Of a stretch of DNA of 34,157 nucleotides, positions 25,601 to 31,861 are shown piece by piece; the first letter of the stretch is position 1; each line of letters opens with the position of its first letter. Made by a program: the position numbers and the translations under genes. The stretch covers positions 1 to 34,157 of IMG/VR virus record IMGVR_UViG_3300035698_003939. One strand, written 5' to 3'. The stretch is from a virus. The notes beneath the pieces were generated by a model. That model saw nothing but the letters and a program-made list of their open reading frames with translations. It had not been told where the DNA came from and did no database searches.

Positions 25601-27317
25601 CGCGGAGATAACAAGGAAGGGACTAAAACAAACCATATATAATAGTATGGCGAATATAGCACCTAAATATCCGTTACTATTCCAAAGACTAAAATTACAA
25701 GCTGTTCCGGATCAATACGGCAGAATGTTATACCCTCAAGATAGAGATCCGGCAATCATAATGGGAAGACAAAATTATAAGAGAGTTCCTATACTAACCG
25801 ACGGAACGATTAAAAAGACTATTGACGAAGTTCTTGATTTTCATAATCTACATACCTTTGAAAAACTTTTAATGGGAGCAAGTCGTTTCTTTACTAAAGG
25901 AACAACGGGATTATTTCCGGGCTTTGCTTTAACCAATTATACTATTGACCAAGTAACAGCCGTCGCTCAAACAAAGAATAATTATATGCCGTTGATAGAT
26001 CCTCTGAAAAAACTATCTAAAGCATTAAATCCTAATAATCCAAATCACGTTTATCTTGAAGAATATCTTGTTATGGGAGGAGATAGACAAACAATGGTTG
26101 GTTGGCAGAATAAATCACCTAATGAATTATTTGATATTATTTCTAAAGAAAGGAAAGGCTTATTGAAAGTAGTGGACGCCTTAAACGGAGGAATGGATAT
26201 TTTAGCCTTACCTTCTAAATGGTCAGAGATTGCTACACGTGCAACAGAATATGTTAAGTCAAGACAATCAAGCAAGTCACCAATCGCCGCTTTAGAGGAA
26301 GCCGGAAGGGTTACAGCACCGTTCCACCACATAGGACGTTTAGGCGGTGGTAGAGTTGGAAAGACAATTATAAAATCAATTCCGTTTTTCAATCCGGCTA
26401 TTCAAGTATTGGCTCAATCCCTTGAAACATTAGAAACTCCGGAAGGAAGGAGAAGGTATGGTTTTGTAGCTTTAGCTATGACGGCGGCGGGAATTGGATC
26501 TCTTGCAGTTCTTATGGCTTATGGAACGGACGATCAAAAGAAACTATACGCGGATCTTCACCCTGACGAATTAAATAAATATCTATGGTTACCAAATCCG
26601 GACGGAGAAAGTTTAATAAAGATAAGAGTTCCGGATCAAATGTTAGTAGTCGCCACTCTTGTAAATATGGCAATAGCCGATCAGACACTTGACGCTAACT
26701 ATACAGCTAAAGAATATATGACCGCAGGTATCTCTTGGTTACCTCAACAGTTAGATCCAAGTGATCCGGGGCGAGCATTGTTGGCTTGGATACCACAGAT
26801 TATAAAGCCGGGTGTTTTGACATTAGCGGGAGTTAAAGATTTCCCAAAGATTATGCCACTTGAAAGCCAATCCCAACAAAACAAGCCGGAAGGTTATAGG
26901 TTTAATGAAGCTACTTCACCGGTTGCAAAATGGCTTGGAAAGACTTTTGATCTATCTCCTATAAAGATTGATTACTTGTTAACTGGATATGTAGGTAGGG
27001 CTTCCGGATTCCTAACTGGAAAACCGGGTATTTATAATCCTTTTAAAGCATTGAATAGAAAGTATTACTTCTCGTCAGGAAGAAAAATGCAAACTTACTA
27101 TGATACGAAACAGCAAAACGACGAGGATTATTATGCACATATACATAAATTAAGAACCTTTAAGGTTGGGGAAAGAACTGCTATAATTAGATTACGAAAC
27201 CAATTAAGTAACATTGGAAATGTTATTAGTAGGTATAAAGATATTGATCCGGATAAGAAGCCTGAAACGGCTACAAGATTAAGGGATCAGATTCTAAAAT
27301 TAATTGATAAGTTATGA
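19674..27317 (+). CDS. Giant polyvalent virion protein with ART, DnaN-like clamp, zincin and LPD38-like parts
   Basis: 2547 aa. Such multi-domain proteins are packaged and injected in other phages. Order by residue: 1-130 charged; about 205-440 helical with hydrophobic, membrane-like stretches; about 630-705 and 940-1000 small unassigned domains; 775-900 ADP-ribosyltransferase-like (VTAYSG, then LENPYVAV, GYDSVIY, EYQVFD); 1050-1130 a conserved polyvalent module (DSDVDKSLYIVAKTKPSK); 1186-1502 DnaN-type sliding clamp (SELPIL and STDLET from domain 1, EGEYPDY in domain 2, FNVNYVINALTVL in domain 3); 1590-1665 metallopeptidase (AAHEITHFLDG with H1598, E1599, H1602, third ligand candidate E1662); 1950-2260 LPD38-like (PGFALTNYTIDQV, then TAPFHHIGRLGG, IPFFNPAIQV); 2264-2285 a hydrophobic segment. 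The stop overlaps the next start as ATGA. Domain calls are by eye, and the roles of the enzymatic parts in the host are inference. Confidence 0.85.
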   Translation: MVTFAEKYRKKEEEEKKPTNTGTGSFSSKYRKQETPEVAKTGEQDIGVQNKAFMGISSGQTISQTPEGLTTVYDPYNDIKESFWTKAARAILPKKMEDYFGIKSKERKITEKKYESAFASYDLKELQKDLAEGGGKLPKKTAGEELKDTDESKYIPFIGGIESAKKSLELYQSAKRVENGQETTIDIFRLAQYKAELERDKTFGAKVTNVLTGLPAFGGELLLTAGIFTYGKKLTEKAISKTFKGALTKYTTKLSPKALGVVKWGGSVAKATAGVVGGGTLQTIPARFAEITDGTIQNMIPEYAFEATELGDLRAVITGEGDKLFEAAVKSFGNEWVEVVSEHFGDVFPVILKPAKDGLLKLGIVKSFLKLNPTAKISDFMKWVKRAGWNGVIGEIGEEYVGAVMRGVLSEIGLNDDGWQMPTRDDLKVMIVSFSVPGVMINATNKMMSDQQSSFPQPQEAEKEIEKPKTPEDIITVTGARDMLAVSTGSKVIDPEVLQVLKKDLDAYHNEMAQDVIQITGDKEEVLATTKVVPYPDGKWGFSYTVNTPDLSVSSDYTIGKLAKSKAEAITLAKQELLDYVNKEVNNVSEANKDDYENIIKEIGRLEPESDVPITVKKETKITKKGEAKEEIEIKDPRDAAKHMIRTYVLRGDALEDIRKTQLGSHSSDYSAGIGGYVNGKKIGNDSIAVERIGGVELKTPAIFKLKDIYDEIAKEKTTEKKEEKKEVKKEEKAKPKTQKEKPESLIKAEAEIEKERIEKEESDKLFNAKTGEKVEVTAYSGIAGDRDSGFRTPNEIDAKAYADTKAEGKEKGKLRRFTDILENPYVAVNQHAVLDYLGANELIEKGRTEMKETGGLRPQSLIMQEIDAFIKAELIKQGYDSVIYIDKKRVEYQVFDTSKSKEVTEGEVILDEYRKKILPEFNTNEVIVELDAFVDSIRELDPKDEIDAIHIKHGGKYEATISYPHSLGEQGNQNTFDYKEYPTIEEIKKDILEEYKDFKEGINKPLGITGIVAKSGRDENIERAIDVVDIPKEKTIEKNEVKPKANDTLPKELSGAKPRYGFGSKLFTLSFDSDVDKSLYIVAKTKPSKADAQYMDFLRDIYPDNTDTQIRDMGSNVRSAIKELARNADPGNLIIKKVDQPKVEIVKPVEPKPEVKPKPRFAKPKTTTKKTTTKKVKPIEAHKKIIGRTSELPILREFMVKGGELYSTDLETALRLKTELPEGMYKVVGKESIKTDSNPADFPVFPESKAETLFKVDNDILQKALKNALLTIPKDNTRPELTAVLMEVKDNKVVIASTNSYALYQKTIKVKTKGEASILVNDPTKIAGIINVIGDKVEFKGDNTEREIQFKGSEGDIMSRSIEGEYPDYAVIYPVYKKQYSFDRKETLKSLKELKPFVDRTSEIDIDIRGDKMIMSAKNESENISKEVTIPIGSKDVTTKEKVAHDGVIVMEIKAEEEKTKATTTKFNVNYVINALTVLEEDTTYLYKGAKESPFLFSDEADIESKVEQTPKVEVKRVPSGLASTGSGRIGGFEELSAIPDKTPSELKIYEKVKNLIEKYAKTIGEGYLPSNALGVYYTDTGNIRILGMNNLSVAAHEITHFLDGAYDISKKLMGIKGYSTNGRPIYESGTYKMRQEMTSLYENYYPGGKRKHKLEKRMVEGFATLLQKYTEQPSTISAQYPTLVKEFLKRGGKYYQPIMGDIINDMREIITEYQGLDAIDKIGARVVDNEVNVNKDSFLNLGQKIKTEVADEIYPIEMLAKGAGVHFTKADPSLWVRQYNSSNALILNNLNGSKGYWGFRNGEVTKLHDFNWKDLIKEVREEQLSEEFGYYLVARREYFLYKEMRETKDIELKADIRKILSNDGFTEEEVTDAYVENKGKFSKYERMYDDLVKEDLDFLHDPSVQLINNQDYDRLTNQEGYASFKRFFYDEIAGDEDSPIAKVRFGSSKVSSTLKRVGSEKPIINPLFSALTNHAEITRKGLKQTIYNSMANIAPKYPLLFQRLKLQAVPDQYGRMLYPQDRDPAIIMGRQNYKRVPILTDGTIKKTIDEVLDFHNLHTFEKLLMGASRFFTKGTTGLFPGFALTNYTIDQVTAVAQTKNNYMPLIDPLKKLSKALNPNNPNHVYLEEYLVMGGDRQTMVGWQNKSPNELFDIISKERKGLLKVVDALNGGMDILALPSKWSEIATRATEYVKSRQSSKSPIAALEEAGRVTAPFHHIGRLGGGRVGKTIIKSIPFFNPAIQVLAQSLETLETPEGRRRYGFVALAMTAAGIGSLAVLMAYGTDDQKKLYADLHPDELNKYLWLPNPDGESLIKIRVPDQMLVVATLVNMAIADQTLDANYTAKEYMTAGISWLPQQLDPSDPGRALLAWIPQIIKPGVLTLAGVKDFPKIMPLESQSQQNKPEGYRFNEATSPVAKWLGKTFDLSPIKIDYLLTGYVGRASGFLTGKPGIYNPFKALNRKYYFSSGRKMQTYYDTKQQNDEDYYAHIHKLRTFKVGERTAIIRLRNQLSNIGNVISRYKDIDPDKKPETATRLRDQILKLIDKL

Positions 27318-27478
27318 TAAAATCGCTTCTCGTATCTATACCACTATTGTTTTTAAGTATTATAATAGGGTATTTTATGATTTGGTTTATGTTCCAGTTT
27401 CTATGGTTATCTATCCCTGTGTGGATAGGTTTTTATTTGATACATAGAAAAAAGGGTATAATAGGTAATAATAATTAA
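27314..27478 (+). CDS. Small membrane protein, 54 aa (holin candidate)
   Basis: A short frame whose ATG overlaps the giant gene's TGA stop (ATGA), so it should be translationally coupled. It encodes MIKSLLVSIPLLFLSIIIGY followed by a second hydrophobic stretch (WFMFQFLWLSIPVWIGFYLI) and a short basic tail (HRKKGIIGNNN). Two membrane helices, tiny size and position just before the cell-wall hydrolases fit a holin or antiholin. Its reading frame and tight coupling support a real gene. Confidence 0.6.
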   Translation: MIKSLLVSIPLLFLSIIIGYFMIWFMFQFLWLSIPVWIGFYLIHRKKGIIGNNN

Positions 27479-27487
27479 TCTAATTTT

Positions 27488-27685
27488 ATGTCAGGAGTTT
27501 TTTCAAAGATACTATCGTCAGCTTCAAAGCTTGTTCTATTGATGTTTTCTTTTGCAATAATAGTTGGGCTTTTTACCGGCAATGTTAGCGAAGACACCTT
27601 CAAGGTAGGTGCTCTTATGGTATTGACTTATTACTTTACTCATAAAGGAGATAGTAGTTCAGAGTTGCCATACGGGGGAAAATAG
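27488..27685 (+). CDS. Small membrane protein, 65 aa (holin candidate)
   Basis: Two hydrophobic stretches at about 14-29 (LVLLMFSFAIIVGLFT) and 38-51 (KVGALMVLTYYFTH) with a short polar hairpin between, and a polar end. Size, topology and place between another small membrane protein and the lysozyme-like gene suit a pinhole or canonical holin. No known holin family recognised. With 27314-27478 it may form a holin/antiholin pair. Confidence 0.65.
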   Translation: MSGVFSKILSSASKLVLLMFSFAIIVGLFTGNVSEDTFKVGALMVLTYYFTHKGDSSSELPYGGK

Positions 27686-27695
27686 ATTGCCTGTT

Positions 27696-27715
27696 TTCCG
27701 GTGCATAAACCGGAT
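27696..27715 (+). other. Hairpin overlapping an alternative GTG start
   Basis: CCGGT (from about 27698) pairs with ACCGG (to about 27713) over a 6-base loop; the GTG codon at 27701 lies in this stem-loop. The better start for the following gene is the ATG at 27719, which leaves the hairpin in its leader, where it could tune expression of the lysin. Confidence 0.35.
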
Positions 27716-27718
27716 ATT

Positions 27719-28162
27719 ATGTCTAAACTGATAAAAGAGGTTTTAATCCTATCATTAGCTATATTATTCGTAGCAGATATAGTTGGGGAAGTAAGACCGA
27801 TTATAGAGGACGTTCCGGATATTGATCAATGGAAAGGATTTCTTGAAGATACTTTATTGGAAACTGGTAAAACAGAACGTGATTTCGTGATAATGGACGC
27901 GATTATCTTTTGCGAGAGCACGTGGGGGCAGTATTACTCCAATGGAGAGGTTAAAGTAAGCAAGGGGAACATAGGATTATCGCAGATAAATAGATTTGCA
28001 CACCATACAGAATATGAAGAATTAGGAATTGATCCTTATGAGCCGTTTGATAATCTCACTTATGCAGTTATGCTATATAATAGGAACGGGGTTCAAGATT
28101 GGGAACAATGGTCGGGACATTGTTGGAAGCCAATCCTTGCTAAAAAAGAAATATATTTTTAA
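27719..28162 (+). CDS. Lysozyme-like muramidase (lytic transglycosylase type)
   Basis: Cleaves the glycan strand of peptidoglycan. I prefer ATG 27719 (147 aa) to the in-frame GTG at 27701, which lies in a hairpin. Residues about 5-20 are a hydrophobic signal or anchor (VLILSLAILFVADIVG), so the protein may be exported or tethered. The catalytic Glu is in AIIFCESTWGQ (E66), followed by the family's GNIGLSQIN, equivalent to the G-x-x-G-L-M-Q-I motif, then a Tyr-Asn segment (AVMLYNRNGVQDW) and a final WSGHCW. It is short, with only the catalytic core. It lies between holin candidates and a papain-like peptidase, forming the lysis cassette. Confidence 0.8.
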   Translation: MSKLIKEVLILSLAILFVADIVGEVRPIIEDVPDIDQWKGFLEDTLLETGKTERDFVIMDAIIFCESTWGQYYSNGEVKVSKGNIGLSQINRFAHHTEYEELGIDPYEPFDNLTYAVMLYNRNGVQDWEQWSGHCWKPILAKKEIYF

Positions 28163-28177
28163 TAATTAAATAAACAT

Positions 28178-29362
28178 ATGTGTAAAAAAAATAACAAGGA
28201 AGAAGAAATAGAATATCCTTTAGAAGAAGATATTGGGGAAGACATACCTGAAGAAGAATCAGAGGAGTTTATAGAGAACGAAGTTTCTAATGGAGTGTTA
28301 ATAGATAATCGTCCGGAAGAAGAAAAACTTAAAGACTTTAGTTATGAAGAAGTTTTTTCCGGATCTGAATCATTAGTCTATAATGATTTTAATATGTGGA
28401 TCGCAGAGGATAAGATCCAAAAAATGCTAAAGACGTTTGATATACAAAATCAAGCAAGTTCGTCTTCTTGTTTAGCACAAGCCGGAGCATTGGCTTTAGC
28501 TATCAATAATTATCTTGAAGAAAAGAGATATGAAAGAATGTCGGCTCGTAGCATTTATCCTTATAGGAGAAATAAACCACAAAAAGGAATGTGGGTTAGT
28601 GATCTTGGAAAGATAGCTACCGAACGAGGAGTTTTGTTTGAGGATCTATTACCTTCTGAAAGAATGAAAGAAGATCAAATGAATGATTTAAGTGATTACC
28701 TTCCTTCCTTTGAAACTATCGGAAAAATCTATAAGGCAGAAAGTTACTTTTGGATTCCAGTTAAGGACATAGATAAGACAGCACATATCCTAAAGCTTGG
28801 ATTACCGGTTGTTTTATGTATAAGATTTGGGGACGGAGAATATAGAAAGGAAGTGCCGGTTGTTCTCAATGGAAATAAGACTAAATACGGACACGGAATA
28901 GTAGCGTTGCCTAATTCTTTCTTTATGCACGAAGGCAAGAAAGCTATTATGATACAAGATAGTTCCGGACTAACAAGCACCTTGAAGGGCGAGAACCAAC
29001 GCGGAAGACGTATTTTAACTGAAGATTGGTTTACTTCCGGAAGGGTAAGTGCGTCAATATGGTTTCAGGATCTCCAAAATCTCGCTACTCTTAACGCAGA
29101 TCTTGAAAAGCCAACTTATAGTTTTACAAGAGAATTGACTACCGGAATGAGAGGAAATGATGTTGCACAGCTTCAAAGGTGTTTAGGATACTTAAAGAAT
29201 AGCGAAGGTTATTTCTTCCCAATGAATGTTCCGCCAACAGGATACTATGGAGGTATTACAAGAAATGCCGTTAAGAAGTTCCAAGCTGAATATGCCGTTA
29301 TAAAGACAGGGAATGTTGACCGTGCTACAATGATAGTATTGAATAAAGTATTTGCTGAATAA
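28178..29362 (+). CDS. Papain-like cysteine peptidase with peptidoglycan-binding domain
   Basis: 394 aa. Residues 1-60 are strongly acidic and disordered. The papain-like part shows Q92 (oxyanion hole) six residues before C98 in NQASSSSCLA, the spacing of papain's Gln19/Cys25. Catalytic His is H239 in YGHGIVAL, and the position after it, IQDSSG (D261), matches papain's N-S-W-G turn but carries Asp in place of Asn. The C-terminus (about 318-394) is a PG_binding_1 domain (TGMRGNDVAQLQRCLGYL, then TGYYGGITRNAVKKFQ). This is probably a cell-wall-acting endopeptidase (endolysin-like) or a virion-associated lysin. No signal peptide. It ends at the bidirectional terminator. Confidence 0.8.
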   Translation: MCKKNNKEEEIEYPLEEDIGEDIPEEESEEFIENEVSNGVLIDNRPEEEKLKDFSYEEVFSGSESLVYNDFNMWIAEDKIQKMLKTFDIQNQASSSSCLAQAGALALAINNYLEEKRYERMSARSIYPYRRNKPQKGMWVSDLGKIATERGVLFEDLLPSERMKEDQMNDLSDYLPSFETIGKIYKAESYFWIPVKDIDKTAHILKLGLPVVLCIRFGDGEYRKEVPVVLNGNKTKYGHGIVALPNSFFMHEGKKAIMIQDSSGLTSTLKGENQRGRRILTEDWFTSGRVSASIWFQDLQNLATLNADLEKPTYSFTRELTTGMRGNDVAQLQRCLGYLKNSEGYFFPMNVPPTGYYGGITRNAVKKFQAEYAVIKTGNVDRATMIVLNKVFAE

Positions 29363-29366
29363 CGCC

Positions 29367-29433
29367 AAAAGAGAGTAGAGCAAACCGCCAAAACCTACAC
29401 TAATCCGGACGGATTACTACCCTACTCTCTTTT
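29367..29433. terminator. Bidirectional terminator between convergent genes
   Basis: AAAAGAGAGTAG (29367-29378) and CTACTCTCTTTT (29422-29433) are perfect 12-bp inverted repeats flanked by A4 on one side and T4 on the other, so it can work in both directions. A smaller hairpin (TAATCCG/CGGATTA, about 29401-29416) sits in the loop. It lies between the peptidase gene and the oppositely directed NinG-like gene. Confidence 0.75.
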
Positions 29434-29465
29434 AAGCCGGTGAGATTATCTTGCCGGCTTTTATA
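29434..29465 (+). terminator. Second terminator, plus strand
   Basis: AAGCCGG (29434-29440) pairs with CCGGCTT (29454-29460) over a 13-base loop, followed by TTTTAT. It adds to the preceding hairpin as a tandem terminator at the end of the late gene block. The T run overlaps the end of the NinG-like gene. Confidence 0.65.
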
Positions 29466-29853
29466 ATTGATTCTTTATTTTAGTTTTATATTCTTCTATC
29501 AACTCTTTCAATTCTTCTTTAGTCCACCTCTTGGCTTTTCTTCCTCTCCTTCTCAAATCGTCCACATAAGTTCGTCCATACATATCTATCATTCTTACGG
29601 TATATTCTGTTAGATTCCCACCCAAGTAAGTATTACATTTATTACATTGGCAATGGATATTAGATTCCTCAAACTCTGTATCGGAATAACTACCCTTTGG
29701 AATGAAATGCCCGGCGTGTGTTTCTTTCCATTCTTTTTTTACTCCACAAGTAAAACAAACACCCTTGTCTTTCTGTCTAATGTATGGACTTACATAATTC
29801 TTCCATAACATTTTTTGAAGCTGTTTTACTGTTGGATCTTTTAGTTTAGGCAT
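29461..29853 (-). CDS. ninG: NinG-like recombination nuclease (HNH type)
   Basis: 130 aa. NinG (Rap in lambda) is a Holliday-junction-type recombination endonuclease. Seen: CFTCG at residues 33-37, HAGHF at 46-50, then NIHCQCNKCN (65-74) with three Cys, and a conserved C-terminal YGRTYVDDL/RR helix. This Cys/His arrangement matches the NinG family's HNH-like zinc site. The gene is the only one on the minus strand, in its own unit with the promoter at 29878-29906 and the bidirectional terminator behind it. Confidence 0.8.
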   Translation of the reverse strand: MPKLKDPTVKQLQKMLWKNYVSPYIRQKDKGVCFTCGVKKEWKETHAGHFIPKGSYSDTEFEESNIHCQCNKCNTYLGGNLTEYTVRMIDMYGRTYVDDLRRRGRKAKRWTKEELKELIEEYKTKIKNQL

Positions 29854-29877
29854 TGTTTTATTTAGTTTTATATTTAC

Positions 29878-29906
29878 ATTATACGCTATTAACGAGCTGT
29901 GGACAA
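29878..29906 (-). promoter_or_regulatory. Minus-strand promoter for the NinG-like gene
   Basis: On the minus strand TTGTCC (plus 29901-29906) lies 17 bases before a perfect TATAAT (plus 29878-29883). The predicted start is near 29871, about 18 bases before the ATG at 29853. No Shine-Dalgarno is visible. Confidence 0.6.
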
Positions 29907-29947
29907 ATAAAAATAAACCCTTGTATTATAAGGCTTTAGAGATCCGT

Positions 29948-29987
29948 CCAGTTGCTCTTGACAATACTACCAGTTGCTTTATACTGG
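29948..29987 (+). promoter_or_regulatory. Rightward promoter with repeated operator-like word
   Basis: TTGACA (29958-29963), a 16-base spacer and TATACT (29980-29985) make a near-consensus promoter for the 30024 operon. CCAGTTGCT occurs twice, at 29948-29956 and 29970-29978, 22 bases apart start to start (about two helical turns), one copy just upstream of the -35 and one in the spacer. CCAGT/ACTGG also forms a short inverted repeat (29970-29974 with 29983-29987). This looks like a repressor or activator site controlling the early genes. Confidence 0.6.
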
Positions 29988-30023
29988 AAGATACAAGGTC
30001 GCTAATAAACAATTAATATATAT

Positions 30024-30239
30024 ATGAAAATCGCCAAAGCCCTAATCAATACAATAGTTGTATTTCTTACTATTTATTTCGGGATATTCTTATTTTGGTT
30101 GATGTTGAGTATGGGTTGTTTAACCTATACAGAACAGCACGGTTGGGATTCCGGAGAGTGTAGTCAGAATAGTCTTACAGATTTAGTAAGAGTAACCCAC
30201 GCACCGTTGATTGAATTAGTATTAAATCTTAATGATTAA
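30024..30239 (+). CDS. Small membrane protein, 71 aa
   Basis: First gene after the early-type promoter. One membrane segment at about residues 8-30 (INTIVVFLTIYFGIFLFWLM) with a Lys at residue 5 before it, then two Cys and a polar C-terminal half (about 40 residues) likely outside the cytoplasm or at the membrane face. No lipobox. Function not recognised; small membrane proteins in this position often affect superinfection or host membrane, but that is speculation. Confidence 0.6.
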   Translation: MKIAKALINTIVVFLTIYFGIFLFWLMLSMGCLTYTEQHGWDSGECSQNSLTDLVRVTHAPLIELVLNLND

Positions 30240-30243
30240 GAAA

Positions 30244-30387
30244 ATGAAACAGAAAGATATAAAGGAAGCTATAAGAATAATGGCTCAAAAAGGTGGAAAG
30301 GCTACCTTAAACAAATACGGGAAAGAGCATTTTAGCAAAATGGCTAAAAAGCGTTGGGATAAAGTAGCACAAGATAAGAAAAATTAA
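30244..30387 (+). CDS. KGG-like basic mini-protein, 47 aa
   Basis: ATG at 30244 follows 4 bases after the previous stop. The product reads MKQKDIKEAIRIMAQKGGK, then ATLNKYGKEHFSKMAKKRW. The QKGGKATLNKYGKEHFSKMA pattern resembles the short KGG-motif stress or DNA-binding-like proteins. It is very basic, without membrane segments. In this window the motif occurs once, so its role remains a guess; protein or nucleic-acid binding is most likely. Confidence 0.6.
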   Translation: MKQKDIKEAIRIMAQKGGKATLNKYGKEHFSKMAKKRWDKVAQDKKN

Positions 30388-30399
30388 CAATATATTACT

Positions 30400-30996
30400 A
30401 TGGAAATGAAAGACTTTACAAAGGAACTAAGTGTTATCAAGACACAAGTTTCTAAAGCCGTATCTGCCGCCGAAAATCTTGAGATCAAGACCGCAGACGA
30501 TATGGTTATCGCCACAGAGATTTTAAGCAAGGTAAAAGGAATCGGAAGACTAATAAAAACAGAGAAGGAAAAGATAACAAAGCCAATTACCGAAGCAATA
30601 AGAAACGCAAGATCTTTTTTCAAACCTTTAGAAGACAATTTCATAAGTGCTGAAAAGATAGTTAAGTCTAAAATGGTTACTTATCAGATTGATCAAACGA
30701 TTAAGGCTGAAAAGAAAGCAGAGAAGATCGTTGAGAAAGTAGAAAAAGGGAAAATGAGTTTTGATAAAGCCGCCGATAAGATTGAGGAAGTTACTCCGGA
30801 GAAGAAAGTTGAAGCCAAGTCCGGAACTGTGACTTTCAAAAAGAGGAGAGTTGTAGAAATAGTTGACGAAACTAAAATACCAAGAGAGTTTCTTGTCCCA
30901 AATATGGTCAAGATTAGAAAGGTTGCTCTTGCAGGTGTGTTAATAGAAGGTGTAAAAGTTGTGGAGAAACAAGAAGTAGCCGGAACAGCTTATTAA
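30400..30996 (+). CDS. Coiled-coil protein of the recombination module
   Basis: 198 aa. A long helical and coiled-coil first part (residues about 5-110: ITKPITEAIRNARSFFKPLE, then IKAEKKAEKIVEKVEKG) is followed by a compact C-terminal part (TVTFKKRRVVEIVDETKIPREF, then LVPNMVKIRKVALAG and VKVVEKQE). This architecture is known to me from phage proteins found next to annealing proteins and exonucleases; some annotate them only as hypothetical. An accessory or Gam-like role is an inference. Confidence 0.6.
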   Translation: MEMKDFTKELSVIKTQVSKAVSAAENLEIKTADDMVIATEILSKVKGIGRLIKTEKEKITKPITEAIRNARSFFKPLEDNFISAEKIVKSKMVTYQIDQTIKAEKKAEKIVEKVEKGKMSFDKAADKIEEVTPEKKVEAKSGTVTFKKRRVVEIVDETKIPREFLVPNMVKIRKVALAGVLIEGVKVVEKQEVAGTAY

Positions 30997-31012
30997 GCTA
31001 TAATAAAATACT

Positions 31013-31861
31013 ATGGTAAAAAAACAATCGCCAAAGAAAAAAGCAACAGCTAAAAAGAAAAAGACAAAAGCTATCGTTAAGAAGAAAGCAACAACACAAG
31101 AGTTGGTAGATATGTTTGCAGGATCTTCAAGTCTTCTAAAGAACGATAACTCTCAAGATAAATCTCTTATTTTAAGGGTAGCAGAAGCCTTTGAGATTCC
31201 CGCAGTATGTGTGAATATAATGGGTGGACTTCCTTACATAAATAAGGACGGATTGTTATTCAAATTAGACGAATACTACGGTGATAAGATCTTGAGCCTT
31301 AAAACAAATGTTGTGGAATACGCCAAAAAGCCCGGAGATAAAGCTATCGCCGAGGCTATTTTAATCCTTAAAGGAGGTATTGAGTTTAACGCTATCGGAG
31401 AAGCTGACGAGAGGAGTATCAAATTGTCAGCCGTTAAACAAACTCCAAATATGATGGCTGAAACGCGTGCACAGAACAGAGTTATCCGTAGGGCAATCCA
31501 AGCTAAAATGTTGAGAGGACTATATACAAAACTTGGAGATAGCGGTTCTTATTCCGATCAAGAGAAGAAGGTTATACAAAATGCTGTTCAAAGTTCCGCA
31601 GAGGAAATGAGCCATAAGGACGCTGAAAGAGTTAAGGTTGATATAATTGAAGAAACCGAAGGATACGATATGAAAGAAAATATCAACAATACAGATTTAA
31701 TGACAGCTTCATTATTAAAAATAAATAATGAAACAGATCCAACAGGATTATCCAAGATCTATGAGATTGTCAAATCTGCTCCTAACTATACAGAAGCCCA
31801 AAGGAAGATATTGGTCGGTGCTATCGCAACCCAAAGAAAAGAATATGCAGGCAAAAAGTAA
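31013..31861 (+). CDS. Putative ssDNA-annealing or recombination accessory protein
   Basis: 282 aa. The first 30 residues are very Lys-rich, the middle looks folded (about 50-165) and holds the motif NMMAETRAQNRVIRR near 146-160; a motif of the form M-A-E-T-R-A-x-N-R is seen in several phage proteins linked to recombination. The last 80 residues are helical and acidic. It lies between a coiled-coil protein and a PD-(D/E)XK nuclease, the arrangement of a lambda-Red-like annealing/exonuclease pair. Not a confident family assignment. Confidence 0.5.
   Translation: MVKKQSPKKKATAKKKKTKAIVKKKATTQELVDMFAGSSSLLKNDNSQDKSLILRVAEAFEIPAVCVNIMGGLPYINKDGLLFKLDEYYGDKILSLKTNVVEYAKKPGDKAIAEAILILKGGIEFNAIGEADERSIKLSAVKQTPNMMAETRAQNRVIRRAIQAKMLRGLYTKLGDSGSYSDQEKKVIQNAVQSSAEEMSHKDAERVKVDIIEETEGYDMKENINNTDLMTASLLKINNETDPTGLSKIYEIVKSAPNYTEAQRKILVGAIATQRKEYAGKK

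Noticed and set aside
31728-31844. Longer N-terminus for the PD-(D/E)XK nuclease
   Set aside because: It would overlap the upstream gene by over 130 bases; the ATG at 31845 gives the normal family N-terminus just before YLSWSQL.
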